Translations under genes and position numbers: made by a program
Shown: piece after piece, positions 29,592 to 39,766 of the stretch
Numbering within the stretch: position 1 is the stretch's first letter
How the letters are laid out: each line of letters begins with the position of its first letter
Assembly (NCBI GenBank): GCA_001970955.1
Contig: MPUH01000270.1
Location: 1-64,000 of the forward strand
Length of the DNA stretch: 64,000 bases
Source: Stentor coeruleus
Lineage: Eukaryota > Ciliophora > Heterotrichea > Heterotrichida > Stentoridae
Direction: 5' to 3'
The notes under the pieces: generated by a model
What the model was told of the DNA's origin: nothing
What the model saw: only the letters and a program-made list of their open reading frames with translations
Databases searched by the model: none

Positions 29592-30329
29592 ATGAAAGAA
29601 AGATGGTCACCTTATTTAACTGCCCTAGATGGAACAGCTATAAATAAGAAAACTACTAAAAGTGCAACATATGCTTTATCCAAAGAAAGAAAAAACATAG
29701 TTGAGCAGCTTCAGCTAATGAAAATAAGAATCAAGCAGCTCGAAAAAGAAGAAAAACGAGCCAAACTCAAAGCTATAAACGCATCATCCTTAACTGATAC
29801 AATAATAGAACGAAGAGTCGAGCGTAAAAATCAAATCGAATACAAAAATCAAGTAAGAAAACTCAGACAACAAGAACTAGAAGATCTACGAGAACGAAAC
29901 CGAGAAATGAAAGTAGATATCCGAGCAAGTATCGCATTTAAAAAAGGAGTACTACTTGAAAACAAAAAAATCATAGCTAAAGAAGTAAAAACAATGCAAA
30001 TGCAAAGGAAACTTCAAACATCCTTAGAAAAACCAATAAAATCAGCATCTTCCTCACCAAGACCATCACATTTATCAAGTAAAATAAAATCTTTAGACAA
30101 ATCATTATCAAAAATAGAAGAAGAAAAGACAAAAACTAATGAAGCATTAAGTGAAATGAAAAAACTAGAAACCCTTGAACAAATACTTATTGATAAATTA
30201 AAACAAGCATATGAAGAGCAAAAAATTGCTGAAAACCAAGTTAATTTGCTTATGAACAATCCTGTGATATTGTCTAGACAGGAATTAAACCATTTATCGT
30301 CACAAAATTTTTCAGTTATCAGTAATTAG
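29592..30329 (+). CDS. Coiled-coil protein, 245 aa
   Basis: Not recognised. The open frame extends 14 codons further upstream, but Met at 29592 (M-K-E-R-W-S-P-Y) is preferred because the upstream residues are hydrophobic and unlike the rest. Residues about 25-130 and 165-220 are long charged coiled coils, with a Ser-rich break (S-A-S-S-S-P-R-P-S). The form suggests a cytoskeletal filament or linker protein. The stop is TAG. Confidence 0.65.
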   Translation: MKERWSPYLTALDGTAINKKTTKSATYALSKERKNIVEQLQLMKIRIKQLEKEEKRAKLKAINASSLTDTIIERRVERKNQIEYKNQVRKLRQQELEDLRERNREMKVDIRASIAFKKGVLLENKKIIAKEVKTMQMQRKLQTSLEKPIKSASSSPRPSHLSSKIKSLDKSLSKIEEEKTKTNEALSEMKKLETLEQILIDKLKQAYEEQKIAENQVNLLMNNPVILSRQELNHLSSQNFSVISN

Positions 30330-30490
30330 ATGTGAAAAAGTTAAATAGTTTGGATTATTAGATAATTTTTTTTTTTACTTGGAAATTATGAGGATAATTA
30401 GAGGTAATTTAGGACAATTTCTTTTTATTTTAATAAAATTCAGCCTTAAACTAAGTAGAAAATAATTCGTAACAGAAAAAAACCTACCAA

Positions 30491-30839
30491 ATGATAAAAG
30501 ATTTGATTTCCTGGAAGCACATCTTTGTATATAGTAACAACAGAAGAGTTAAATTATTTACTTTGAAAAATCTGAAGAAAAAATTTAATGCTTCTTTAAT
30601 TGAATTCGATAAACTAACTGAAGAAAAGATTTGGTCCTTGAGCATCAATGAGTATAACCCCATATGATAATCTTATGCATAGAATAAAAGACAACTATAA
30701 TTATAATGTGCCTGAAATCCAAACCTCTGATGGTAAACTACAATTTCAAGATAGTATTCCAATTATTATTATAAAAGAAAAATTAAAAAAACAGGGCTTA
30801 GGAATTTCTAAAAGTAAATATCAGACTTTTTATTTATAA
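30491..30839 (+). CDS. Small protein gene with an apparent frameshift
   Basis: An open frame from ATG 30491 encodes about 58 residues (starting M-I-K-D-L-I-S-W-K-H) and ends at TGA just after 30660. A second frame from about 30650 to 30839 continues with similar character (Y-D-N-L-M-H-R-I-K-D). Removing one base near the C run at 30657-30660 gives one 115-aa protein. No 15-16 nt intron explains the shift. Either a homopolymer error, a fresh mutation or two tiny genes. Function unknown. Confidence 0.45.
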
Positions 30840-32164
30840 TATAAAATAAGTTTTTATGGGAAAATATTCTTGTAAAATTCTTGAAAATCTGTATAAATTC
30901 TAAGAAGATAAGTGATAAGCATAACTGTTGGTATTAATTAATATTTTTGTAAAATTAAAAAAATAGGTGTGATGATAAAATTTAGATTAAAAAATCACTT
31001 GGTAGTAGAAGTGTTGTAAGATTTAATGTAAAAAAAGTAGCATGGTTAAGATTTTATCTAAGACAAAACGTGATTATGGTAATAATATGTTGTGATTTTA
31101 GTTAGACATAGATATTATAAATTAAACCTAAAGTATTTCTCTATAAAATGTATGGCTTCAAAGCCGCTCCCTATCTATTTGATAGACTAATCTTAAACTA
31201 GTCTAAAATATATTCAGTCAATTTTCGATTAATAATTTTCATCATCTAAATTGAATTGATTGCTTAACTATTATCTCCATATCTATTTCGTATGGGTAAA
31301 ATGTATATAGATCTGCTATATTGCTGTAATTCTATTATAAACTTAATGTTGAATACATTGAACTAATACTAAAATCATAAATCATCAACTAATTTTTTTT
31401 TCTTGAGAATATTTATACAATCTTCAATGCATTTTTATGTTGAATTCATTGATCGATTACTAAAATCATAAATCATCAACTCATTGATTTTCATGGGAGT
31501 ATTTATCAATAAATCTTCAATGCATTTTTATGGAAGCTCTGTCAAGAAAAAAAATTCTATTTTATAATAAGATAACCAAATAGTTCTTATATTTATAAGA
31601 ATCCATTTTTTTTCAAAACATAAAAGCATTTACATACCCTTATAAAAGAAATTAGCTTTTTTTATTTACATCCTGCAAGTTTTTTCAATTATAATTAGAC
31701 ATTTTTTATAAAGTATTAAAAGGTCTCTTTCATTTAAATAGGTTTATTTTTGCACACATTGATGATTTGCTTTCATCATTAAATCTCTTGTAATCATTTC
31801 TTTATTATCCTGACTTTAATATCTAATCTTTTCATCATACTAATTTCCGTTAATGCTTAGAATTGATTGTTTAAACTGATAGTATGAAGATTGAAGTAGC
31901 ATAGATTCTTATTGAAAGTCAGAGTATCTTCAAGAATAATTTTCGAAAATGTTTTCTGATATAAAGTCGAAATAAGAATATAGTTAAATTCGTTAGAATT
32001 TCCTTTTTATTATTAAACTTTTAAATATAAAACTAGTATGGCGATATGTTAGGCTATTTACTTTTAATAAAACATACAAGATCAAATAGCTTCATGTATT
32101 TTATTAACTTATATCATCACACTCTACTTAATTTCTTAATTATCTATTTAAAAACCTAATAATA
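30840..32164. other. Long intergenic stretch with one tandem repeat
   Basis: No convincing gene on either strand. It contains an imperfect two-unit tandem repeat (31347-31530) and a small GGCTT-CAA-AGCC hairpin near 31152. Very AT-rich elsewhere. Confidence 0.5.
31347..31530. repeat. Imperfect 91/93-bp tandem repeat, non-coding
   Basis: Unit 1 (31347-31437) and unit 2 (31438-31530) share the start TGTTGAAT, an identical 25-bp core around ACTAAAATCATAAATCATC, and the same end TCTTCAATGCATTTTTA. They differ in the middle, so the duplication is old or constrained at its edges. Confidence 0.8.
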
Positions 32165-32995
32165 ATGAACAGCAGTGATTACTCACCTGATTCCACAGGT
32201 TTGACCCTAGAAGCTACTCTAATCTCACTCGAAGACGAAAAAAACAGACTCAGCTCACAAGAAAAATACGTCGAAGCTAACCAAATCTCAAAAAAAATCC
32301 AAGACCTAAAATCCCAAATCCACAAGCAAAAACTAACACAATTAAAAATCACACACAAAGAAGAAAAGCAACTAGTCGAAAAATCTTTTTCAGATGAACT
32401 TTGTTCTTTTGAAATAAACTGGGACAGCATAATCTCAGCATTCTCAGAAAAATGCCTTAAAGAACTAAATAGATCAATGATCAAACATGAAAAGAAAATG
32501 AGAATCCTCAAAGAAAAACTGGAAAACGAGATAATGAAAAATTTTATACCAAGTCCATGTTTACTTAATATGATTAAATGTAAAGAACAAGCTGTTAAAC
32601 AAGATAAGTTTGTAGAAGCACAAGGATTGTTTTTACAGATAGAACAATTGAGAAATGAAGAAGTTTTTAGATATAATGAGAATAAAAAGATGACTATAGA
32701 ACAACATTTGGCTAATTATAATGAAAAATATGAGAAAAAATTACAAGCTTTGAAGAAAAGACAGAGGACTAGATTAGATGAATTGAATATACAGAAACAG
32801 GAAGAATATAAGAGGATTGAGAGAAAGTATGAGAATTTGAAGAGAGATTTAGAAAATGGGCAGAATATAAAAATTAATCTGCATGAAGGGAAACATACGA
32901 CTAGTGCTGGAAGACACTCAAGTTCACCTTTGAAATCTAATGATTGCACTTTGAGCACTTTTAGGCAGCAATCGCTTGTTTCTAAACAAGAATAA
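32165..32995 (+). CDS. Coiled-coil protein with two UVR-like segments
   Basis: 276 aa. Residues about 12-50 (L-E-D-E-K-N-R-L-S-S-Q-E-K-Y-V-E-A-N-Q-I-S-K-K-I) and 140-170 (K-C-K-E-Q-A-V-K-Q-D-K-F-V-E-A-Q-G-L-F-L-Q-I-E-Q-L) look like UVR-type helical hairpins: two helices around K-x-x-Y/F-x-E-A. The rest is coiled coil. Proteins with this layout are common in ciliates and trypanosomes, without assigned function as far as I know. The Ser-rich tail is probably disordered. Confidence 0.65.
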   Translation: MNSSDYSPDSTGLTLEATLISLEDEKNRLSSQEKYVEANQISKKIQDLKSQIHKQKLTQLKITHKEEKQLVEKSFSDELCSFEINWDSIISAFSEKCLKELNRSMIKHEKKMRILKEKLENEIMKNFIPSPCLLNMIKCKEQAVKQDKFVEAQGLFLQIEQLRNEEVFRYNENKKMTIEQHLANYNEKYEKKLQALKKRQRTRLDELNIQKQEEYKRIERKYENLKRDLENGQNIKINLHEGKHTTSAGRHSSSPLKSNDCTLSTFRQQSLVSKQE

Positions 32996-33472
32996 TTTTA
33001 ATTATTAATAGATGCCTTTGTATGGAAGATAGAGTTTGGGTTAGGTTTTTGTGGATTTTGTGGTTTGGGATTTTTGTTAGTTTTGAGATAAGAGTATAGT
33101 GAATTATCTTAAATGGTAAAAAAATTTTTGATATTTGTCTTAGTTTAAGGTGATGTTATAAGAGTTTTACTGCTTTAGTACATTTTTATTTAGTTAAAAT
33201 ATTGATATAGTTTGGTTGTTTAGTCTCTTTTTCTTACTTGAAATTACATCGGTAATAATAGCGCTACTCTTTGTTTAGAATACTTTCGTTCTCAGGAATT
33301 TTACTCAAATTTTATCTATGAATAGTTTAGTTGGTAAAATCTTGAATAAAGCGCAGTTTTATTACAATTGAAAATATTCGAAGTCTAAGCATAGAGATTT
33401 TTATTTTGATGTAAAGGTTCTGCAAGATTTTATAAACTGATAAGTACTTGAAATTATATTTGATAATGTTAT
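32996..33472. other. Intergenic
   Basis: G/T-rich 3' flank of the preceding gene. No coding frame. It may include decayed DNA of the transposase relic that begins at 33473, but no catalytic domain could be read. Confidence 0.45.
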
Positions 33473-33673
33473 TTAAAATATCTCCAACCATCTAATTGTG
33501 TCTTTGAAATCAACCCTTTAAAGCTTTTCTGCAATTTCTTTCGATACCTCTTGAAGTATTAGCTTAAGACTATAATTAAAACTTCTAATTCTTTTAAACC
33601 ATTTTCTCATAAGATTGTTTATATCTTCAAACTTAGATTTTCTTATTTTCTTGTATCTACCTGGATTTAAATT
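33473..33673 (-). mobile_element. Decayed pogo/Tigger-type transposase fragment (CENP-B HTH)
   Basis: In one minus-strand frame: K-F-E-D-I-N-N-L-M-R-K-W-F-K-R-I-R, then L-K-L-I-L-Q-E-V-S-K-E-I-A-E-K-L, a TAA (33518-33520), then V-D-F-K-D-T-I-R-W-L-E-I-F and another TAA. This order (basic lead, helix with a W-F core, a Q-E-K/V-x-x-x-I-A-x-K-L helix, then F-K-x-S-x-x-W-L-E-x-F) is that of the Tc5/CENP-B helix-turn-helix DNA-binding domain of pogo/Tigger transposases and their domesticated relatives. No DDE catalytic domain or terminal inverted repeats were found. It is a relic. Confidence 0.6.
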
Positions 33674-34621
33674 TTAGATTATCATAGGTATTTATTATTT
33701 CATATTTCATAGTCCTAAATCGGAATTATACCTTTGTTTATATTAAATGCAAGCGCAAGTTTTCTTTCTGAATTTTTTCTTCTAAAAAATCTAAACAAAT
33801 TTAGTTATTCTAAAATGGAAATTTTTTTTGTAACTTTTTAGAAATATATATCAGACATATCTGTTGATTTAATTCATTGCTATAACTTTATTAAACATAA
33901 ACCCAACTAATAAGATTGAGATAATTAATATACCTTAAAGAAAGTACCTTATTTAGAATATAAAAAAGTGCCTTAGATATAAGAGGAAGCTTGAAATGAT
34001 TTATGTGAAAAAAATTAAGTTTTAATTTTTACCCCATTTTAAAGGTCCCCCCCAGCTTATCCTAAGCCGTCTTAAGAGAGTGGAAAGTACATATAAAAAC
34101 TATATGTATAAGTGGTTAATATTTTGGTAAGTGGATGATTGCATATGTTTTATTGTGAAAGGAAAATATTAATGCTATTATTTACACCCACCCCAATCAC
34201 ACATAAACACACCATCCATAAAAACTACCCCACTCCAATCAACAACAAAAAAACTTAAAAACTATTTTTTGCTATAAACACCTATCTAATCACCATAAAA
34301 AAGCCTATTAAAATACTTTTCTCTTCAATTCTATTTCAGACAATTAATCTCAGTAATATCTAAAAAACACAAATAAAACATCTAAACCCCATCTCCTAAA
34401 TTCAATCACATAAAAATCCTCAAAAAAATAAAAACTTAAAATTCATCATCTAAATTCATTTCTTAACATAAAATTCCTATTATAATTCTCCTACCACGTT
34501 AAACCAAATACCAACCGAATACACTTTTGTCAAAAAATTCAGTAAACTCAAAACCCTGGCAAAAGAAACCTTATCTTACGCTACTCCAAAAAAACCCTCA
34601 ACAACTCATAATAGGATTTCA
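33674..34621. other. Intergenic
   Basis: No gene recognised. It includes an isolated C-rich patch at about 34045-34075. A very sharp G-to-C switch near 34180 is followed by 430 bases of A/C-rich, almost G-free sequence up to the next start. Confidence 0.5.
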
Positions 34622-35080
34622 ATGATTACCGCAAAAATTCAAAAACCCTTAACAAAAAAAGAATCAGGTACTTTTTCTAAAACAACAACATTTCATCAGA
34701 AATCCGAATCACTTCCAGTCAATACGAAAAATTACAATAAAATAATTGAAAAAAACAACAAAACTCAAAACCGAAGCAAATATACTTCAAAAATCTCGAC
34801 AAGAACAACATCTTTTAATAACCCTGAAAATGAAGATTCAATATCTGTTAGTTGTAGTAGTGAAGATAGTTTAGCAGTTTTACAAAAACAGGTTTCTTGT
34901 GTAAAAAAACTTGTTGATAATGAATCGAATAAAATTAAAAGCTATAGATTAAGTTGTTCTGGGATATCTATTAGAGATCTTAGTAGATTGGATAAGACTA
35001 ATGCTAGAAGTTTTCAAAAGTCAAATAGGTTTTCTGAAATATGTATGCTTTATAGTATTCCAGCTATTAGACCAAATTAG
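34622..35080 (+). CDS. Unknown small basic protein, 152 aa
   Basis: Not recognised. Lys/Thr/Ser-rich first half, probably disordered. A short helix at about 80-110 (S-L-A-V-L-Q-K-Q-V-S-C-V-K-K-L-V-D). Codon use shifts from A/C-rich to G/T-rich along the gene. No membrane segment. The stop is TAG. Confidence 0.55.
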   Translation: MITAKIQKPLTKKESGTFSKTTTFHQKSESLPVNTKNYNKIIEKNNKTQNRSKYTSKISTRTTSFNNPENEDSISVSCSSEDSLAVLQKQVSCVKKLVDNESNKIKSYRLSCSGISIRDLSRLDKTNARSFQKSNRFSEICMLYSIPAIRPN

Positions 35081-35962
35081 ATGTTTTATAGAATAATAAG
35101 ATAAAATTATGAGTGTAAATATTTTTTTTTTTATGGATTTATTATTTGATATAGAAGTGTTGTTATTTTTATCAAAGAAGGTGAATAGTTTGAAGAAATT
35201 GTCACACACTTCAATTTAAATATTTTTAAGCTTTACGTTGGCTAGGGATTATAAGGTTTTGTGGATAAATATAGCAGAATCTTTAATTTTTAATATGATT
35301 TGTACCATTCTAAGAAATAAAATAAACACATTATTATTTAAATCTAGAATTTACTCCTAGTGAAAATTAGTGTAATATGCTTTATTATATCCAATTCAAA
35401 TATTATAAGTGACTCATTTGTCCTGATTTTTCATCAAGGTAAATCTTGAAACAAAATTTTTAGCATGAAATATTTTCTCTCCTATAATTTTCTATTAAAA
35501 ACTAAGTTTATTATTTTTGTGTGGTTTGATAAGTTTATTTAATGTTATTCTTTTAAAAAAGTGGATTTCTTATTAAGTTTTTTTCTGATACTTTTAAAGC
35601 TATAAAATAATGAAAGTTATAAGCTTTTGCTAATGTTTAAAGGATTTATATTTATATTATAAGGCTAAAATTTGCAAGTTTTAAATCAGTGTTGTTTATT
35701 TCAAATAAGAATACGAGATTGTCTAATTATAGATATAAAAATATTATTCTAGTAATGACAGAAAATATTTGTTTCATATATAATGAATACATTTACAAAC
35801 ATAATTTACTATTTAAGATCTAGCTCACCCTAAAAAACCTTATTTAACACAAAAACTAAAAAAAAGCATCATCTTTCTCATAATTTATCAAATCCATAGT
35901 TTCTATATAAAAACTTCTTATTAACCCTATTTCTAATCAAAAGATGATTTAAGACCTTTTAG
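35081..35962. other. Intergenic between convergent genes
   Basis: AT-rich. No coding frame or repeat recognised. Confidence 0.5.
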
Positions 35963-37366
35963 TTACTTGTTACTAAGCATAAGATTAGTGAACTCGGTTA
36001 AGTCAATAAGACCATCTCCATTAGTATCACATTCTTTTATCAGCCCTTCCCAAGCACTATTATTTTTAGATAAACATCTCGAAAGTGCAGCTTGTAATTC
36101 TTGTGCATCAATAAAACCATTATCATTAGCATCAATTGACTTAAAAATCCTTCCAAGTCGTCTTTGTTCAATAACCCTTTGCCTACCTATAGCAGCAGTT
36201 ACAAATTCATTATAACTTAATTCGCCTGATTCATCAAAGTCAGCATGTTCAAGAATTTTTTCGATTTCTTGTTCAGCATTACGTATTCTGTTACCAAAAA
36301 GCCTTATAAACCCTTCTTTTAGTTCATTTTTAGATATTCTACCGTTAAGATTTGAGTCGAAGTAGCTAAAAAGACCATAAAGTTCTTGGAACTCTTCTGG
36401 GGATATGAAAAATGCTGATAAGTATTTAAGAAGTGATTTTTTTAGCTTCTGAGAAGAACGGAATTGTGATAAATCCGAGACAAATTGAGCTGAAGATTCA
36501 CGACTTGGAGCTTGAGGTACTGTTGTTGATAGCCAGGGATGATCAAGAGCTTGTTGTGGGGTTAATCTTTCATCTGGATTAACTCTTAAAAGTCTTGATA
36601 TAAAATCCTTAGCTTGATTACTAACATCTTTCCATGCAGGTCCAGTAAAAGTGAAATTTCCAGCTGTTATATTAGATATAATCTCATTTTCAGTTTTTCC
36701 TGCAAAAGGTGGAGAACCTGAAAGAATGATATACATGACTACTCCTGCACTCCACCAATCACATCTAAAATCATAGTGTCTTCTGATCATCTCAGGGGCT
36801 AAATAATAAGGAGACCCAACTTTATCCGAGAGAAATTCATTTTCTCTGAGTATATGACATAAACTAAAACTCACTAATTTTAATTTATTTGAGCATTCTC
36901 CAGAGCCGAAAACAAGATTTTCCATCTTAATATCTCTATGAGCAACTCTATTTTCTGATAAGTATCTAAGTACAGCTAATAACTGCTGCATATAAACCAT
37001 ACAATTTTGCTCGCTTTGGTTTTTAGTTTTTAAAAGACGTTCATATAAACTTTCACCAGTGAATCTTTCCATGACAATGTAATAATTGTAAAGATCTTGA
37101 TAGTATTCATAAAGTCCACCAAGATTTTGATGTTCAAGTCTTGAAAGAACTGAAATTTCATATAATAATCTGTTTTGTCCTTCAATTGAGGATATTGAAT
37201 TTTTTGGGACGATTCTTGCAAGACGTTCTTCATTTGTTTCTTTTAATGTTATCTTGTTTAAGTATTCTTTAGGGTTACTTCCTATATTGCCTCTAATTGT
37301 ATAGTTTTCTCGAAGATATGAGTCTGGCCTTGAAGGGATATCGCTCAATGAGATTACAAAAGACAT
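35963..37366 (-). CDS. CDPK-like protein with a degenerate kinase domain (predicted pseudokinase)
   Basis: 467 aa. Kinase-like domain about 20-280, autoinhibitory/junction region 285-325, and four EF-hands with intact loops starting at about 337, 376, 412 and 447. The layout is that of a calcium-dependent protein kinase. Key residues are lost: there is no Gly-rich loop (I-R-G-N-I-G-S-N-P-K-E), the VAIK Lys is Arg51 (L-A-R-I-V), and D-F-G is S-F-S (166-168). H-R-D (143-145), Asn150 and A-P-E remain. Catalysis is therefore unlikely, and it may be a calcium-dependent switch or scaffold. Confidence 0.85.
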   Translation of the reverse strand: MSFVISLSDIPSRPDSYLRENYTIRGNIGSNPKEYLNKITLKETNEERLARIVPKNSISSIEGQNRLLYEISVLSRLEHQNLGGLYEYYQDLYNYYIVMERFTGESLYERLLKTKNQSEQNCMVYMQQLLAVLRYLSENRVAHRDIKMENLVFGSGECSNKLKLVSFSLCHILRENEFLSDKVGSPYYLAPEMIRRHYDFRCDWWSAGVVMYIILSGSPPFAGKTENEIISNITAGNFTFTGPAWKDVSNQAKDFISRLLRVNPDERLTPQQALDHPWLSTTVPQAPSRESSAQFVSDLSQFRSSQKLKKSLLKYLSAFFISPEEFQELYGLFSYFDSNLNGRISKNELKEGFIRLFGNRIRNAEQEIEKILEHADFDESGELSYNEFVTAAIGRQRVIEQRRLGRIFKSIDANDNGFIDAQELQAALSRCLSKNNSAWEGLIKECDTNGDGLIDLTEFTNLMLSNK

Positions 37367-37574
37367 TTATACTCCACATGATTAAATAAGTCTAATAAAC
37401 AATAAAAATAAGAGCTTAATATGAAATAATCATAGGGTTTTTAGTTAGATAATGATATTGTATTAGCATTATTATTTTTATGTTTTTTTATTGTTTTAAT
37501 TTGCTTATACCTTCTTTGCTATAATTAAGGTGATATTTTAAAAATTCAACAACCAAATACTTCGTTTTACTAAA

Positions 37575-37811
37575 TTAAATTGCTTTAACATTCTTTTCTT
37601 TTTTTCTGAATACCAATTTGTATATATAATTAAGCAGATAACCAATAGTTTCAGCTTTATTATCATCAGAGACGAAAACCGTAAAAAAATCAATTAAAAC
37701 TAAAATTGTAAATGCCAACTTGCATAGAGATATAATAACTGAGTGTAATAATATAAAATTATAATAGAAATATGATAAAATTGGGTAGATGGGTTTAGAA
37801 ATTAGATACAT
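37575..37811 (-). CDS. Possible small two-helix membrane protein, 78 aa
   Basis: Hydrophobic stretches at about 5-25 and 30-47, then a basic C-terminus (F-R-K-K-E-K-N-V-K-A-I). The middle uses less AT-biased codons than random frames nearby, which hints at coding. No family recognised and no context. It could equally be a chance frame. Confidence 0.3.
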   Translation of the reverse strand: MYLISKPIYPILSYFYYNFILLHSVIISLCKLAFTILVLIDFFTVFVSDDNKAETIGYLLNYIYKLVFRKKEKNVKAI

Positions 37812-38074
37812 AAATTCAAAAATAGGGTATAAAACAAGTTATAATTATTATGATTAAAAGGATAAATGAACTATAAATATATAAAAATTAGTTATAAAAG
37901 GATATAAATATATAAAAATAGACTACAAAAAAAAAATCAGGCAATTTAACATATAAAATTCCCGTATTTAACGAGAAAACATTATGCCTAATACAAAAAG
38001 TAAAAAAAAACATATAAATAATTACAAACACATAAACCATTCTTCCAATTATTGTCATAACTTTCTAACTAACT

Positions 38075-38833
38075 TTATTTATTTTGCCAAGATTTTTCAA
38101 TTTTTTGATTTTGTTTAACTCTAGCTTCTTTTTCTAGCTTATATTTTTTCCCATTAAGCATCATTTTCTTTTCAATTCTCTCACTCATTTTTTCATAGTT
38201 CCTAATATTACTTAAATTCTGATTGAACTGTTCATATTCTTCATCATGCAACTTACTAAATCTACTAACATAACTTGAACCATCTTTTATAGCTCGGCGT
38301 TTTGCAGCTTCTGTAGCTTCGATATTATCAATTTTATGTTCAATAGAAAGGGCGATTTCTTCCAAGCCAGTAAGCCATAAAGGGTTTTCAGTCCTTTCAA
38401 CAAATTTCAAATTGTCTGTTCTATATTTTTCTGGTATCTGATAAAGTTGATCTTCTGAAAGAGAATCATTTTCGGTTTTAGTCAAAGTTTTTTCTATATC
38501 AAAATTCTGTTTAATATTCATAGTCAATTTGTTATCTTTTATTGTTTCAGTCTGTGGCTGAGCTTTGATAAATTTCTTCTTTAGGTTTTCTGTGTAATCA
38601 ATTGGTTCTTCATTGTCTTCAAAAATTTTCGANAATTTCTTCTTTAGGTTTTCTGTGTAATCAATTGGTTCTTCATTGTCTTCAAAAATTTTCGAACTTG
38701 AAATTCCTCTGTTTCTTTTTCTTGGGACATTGTATTTTATTTCAATATTCTCTTCATGGTCTTGATTAGGTTTATCAATATCTTCAACTGAAACAAGGAT
38801 TTTCTTACCTTTCTTACTAGTTTTTCTAAACAT
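38075..38833 (-). CDS. C9orf78/Tls1-family spliceosome-associated protein
   Basis: 252 codons as assembled, of which 21 are a duplication around the N at 38633, so the true length is about 231. It starts M-F-R-K-T-S-K-K-G-K-K, like the basic start of the family. The core L-Y-Q-I-P-E-K-Y-R and W-L-T-G-L-E-E-I-A-L-S-I-E-H-K-I-D-N-I-E-A-T-E-A-A-K corresponds to L-Y-E-L-P and G-I-P-E-V-D-L-G-I-x-x-K-I-x-N-I-x-x-T-E-x-A-K of human C9orf78 (HCA59) and fission-yeast Tls1, which act with the splicing helicase Brr2. Nuclear splicing factor. Confidence 0.75.
   Translation of the reverse strand: MFRKTSKKGKKILVSVEDIDKPNQDHEENIEIKYNVPRKRNRGISSSKIFEDNEEPIDYTENLKKKXSKIFEDNEEPIDYTENLKKKFIKAQPQTETIKDNKLTMNIKQNFDIEKTLTKTENDSLSEDQLYQIPEKYRTDNLKFVERTENPLWLTGLEEIALSIEHKIDNIEATEAAKRRAIKDGSSYVSRFSKLHDEEYEQFNQNLSNIRNYEKMSERIEKKMMLNGKKYKLEKEARVKQNQKIEKSWQNK
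38571..38695. repeat. 62-bp direct copies flanking a single N inside a gene
   Basis: 38571-38632 and 38634-38695 match across the N at 38633. The copy plus N is 63 nt, so the frame survives with 21 duplicated codons. Confidence 0.9.
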
Positions 38834-38854
38834 TTATTGTGGACGGCTAATTAC

Positions 38855-39766
38855 TTAATAAGGCTTGGTCCTGCGCACTGGGGGTTTAGTAATTGTAGTT
38901 ATTTGGCTTGCAGACTTTGGTTCACTTTGGGAATAGTATTTTAATATATTCTCAAAAGTATTAGGGAAGGTTTTGCCTGCCTCTTCCATATTTGATCGTT
39001 TCGGTGAGTCTCTGCCCAATTCGATATTACGTGGTTTTGGCATAGGTCTAACTGTTGGTGAGTTCTTATAGTACTCACCAATTTTTTGTGATGGATCTTT
39101 CATAGGTGAATTCGGTACTTTTTGTCCTCGTCTATCAGCCGATGATCCTCTGTCTTGTGCATTTCCACTCCCAAGATCCGCTGAAAGTTTTTTCCCTTCT
39201 CCTTTTAAAGAAGGTGACTCTTTTCTATACCCCCCATCATAAAAATTATCTCTAGACGAATGCTTTCGAACAGGTTCAGCATATCTTGGTGATTCTCTTT
39301 TTCCCTCAGCTCTTCTAAAATTCCCTGGCGAATCTCTAATATATTTCCCGGCCGAATCTGACTTTCTATAATTATTCCCAGGTTTTGTAACTTTAGCAGA
39401 CACTCCCTTATAATCATTTATATCGTTTTCCCCATTAGCCTTCATTACCGGGGGATCTATTTTATCAGAATTTCTTGGAGAAAATCTTGCATAAGATTGA
39501 TCTTTTTTTTCAACTATAGGTACTGATGTTGGAGATAAACATGTTAATGATGAAGAAATTTTATCATGAGCTTCTGGTAATACAACATTCCGGGTTGATT
39601 GGGATTCCTTATGGTCAAAAGACCCGCCCACTGAAATATTTACCGCTTCTGGGGATTCTTGTCTTTCATTTTCTTGATTATATGGTTTTCGGTCTTTGAG
39701 ACTTTGGCTTTCGTCATAAGAATCCTTATTTTCATCACGATTTAAAGTGTTTAGCTTTTCTTCCAT
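38855..39766 (-). CDS. Unknown disordered protein, 303 aa
   Basis: Not recognised. Low-complexity and hydrophilic throughout, with many S-P and K-E-S-P motifs (R-E-S-P, R-D-S-P, K-N-S-P) that look like proline-directed phosphorylation sites. It ends P-P-V-R-R-T-K-P-Y. Its TAA lies only 21 bp before the start of the Tls1-like gene on the same strand. No intron of 15-16 nt fuses the two. Confidence 0.65.
   Translation of the reverse strand: MEEKLNTLNRDENKDSYDESQSLKDRKPYNQENERQESPEAVNISVGGSFDHKESQSTRNVVLPEAHDKISSSLTCLSPTSVPIVEKKDQSYARFSPRNSDKIDPPVMKANGENDINDYKGVSAKVTKPGNNYRKSDSAGKYIRDSPGNFRRAEGKRESPRYAEPVRKHSSRDNFYDGGYRKESPSLKGEGKKLSADLGSGNAQDRGSSADRRGQKVPNSPMKDPSQKIGEYYKNSPTVRPMPKPRNIELGRDSPKRSNMEEAGKTFPNTFENILKYYSQSEPKSASQITTITKPPVRRTKPY

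Noticed and set aside
31150-31190. GGCTT-CAA-AGCC hairpin followed by CTATC-x-GATAG, considered as a small RNA
   Set aside because: Two short stems in AT-rich DNA are weak evidence. No conserved RNA motif or internal promoter was recognised.
38834-38854. Fusion of the disordered-protein gene with the Tls1-like gene
   Set aside because: A TAA separates them and no tiny intron bridges the 21 bp. The Tls1-like start matches the family N-terminus.
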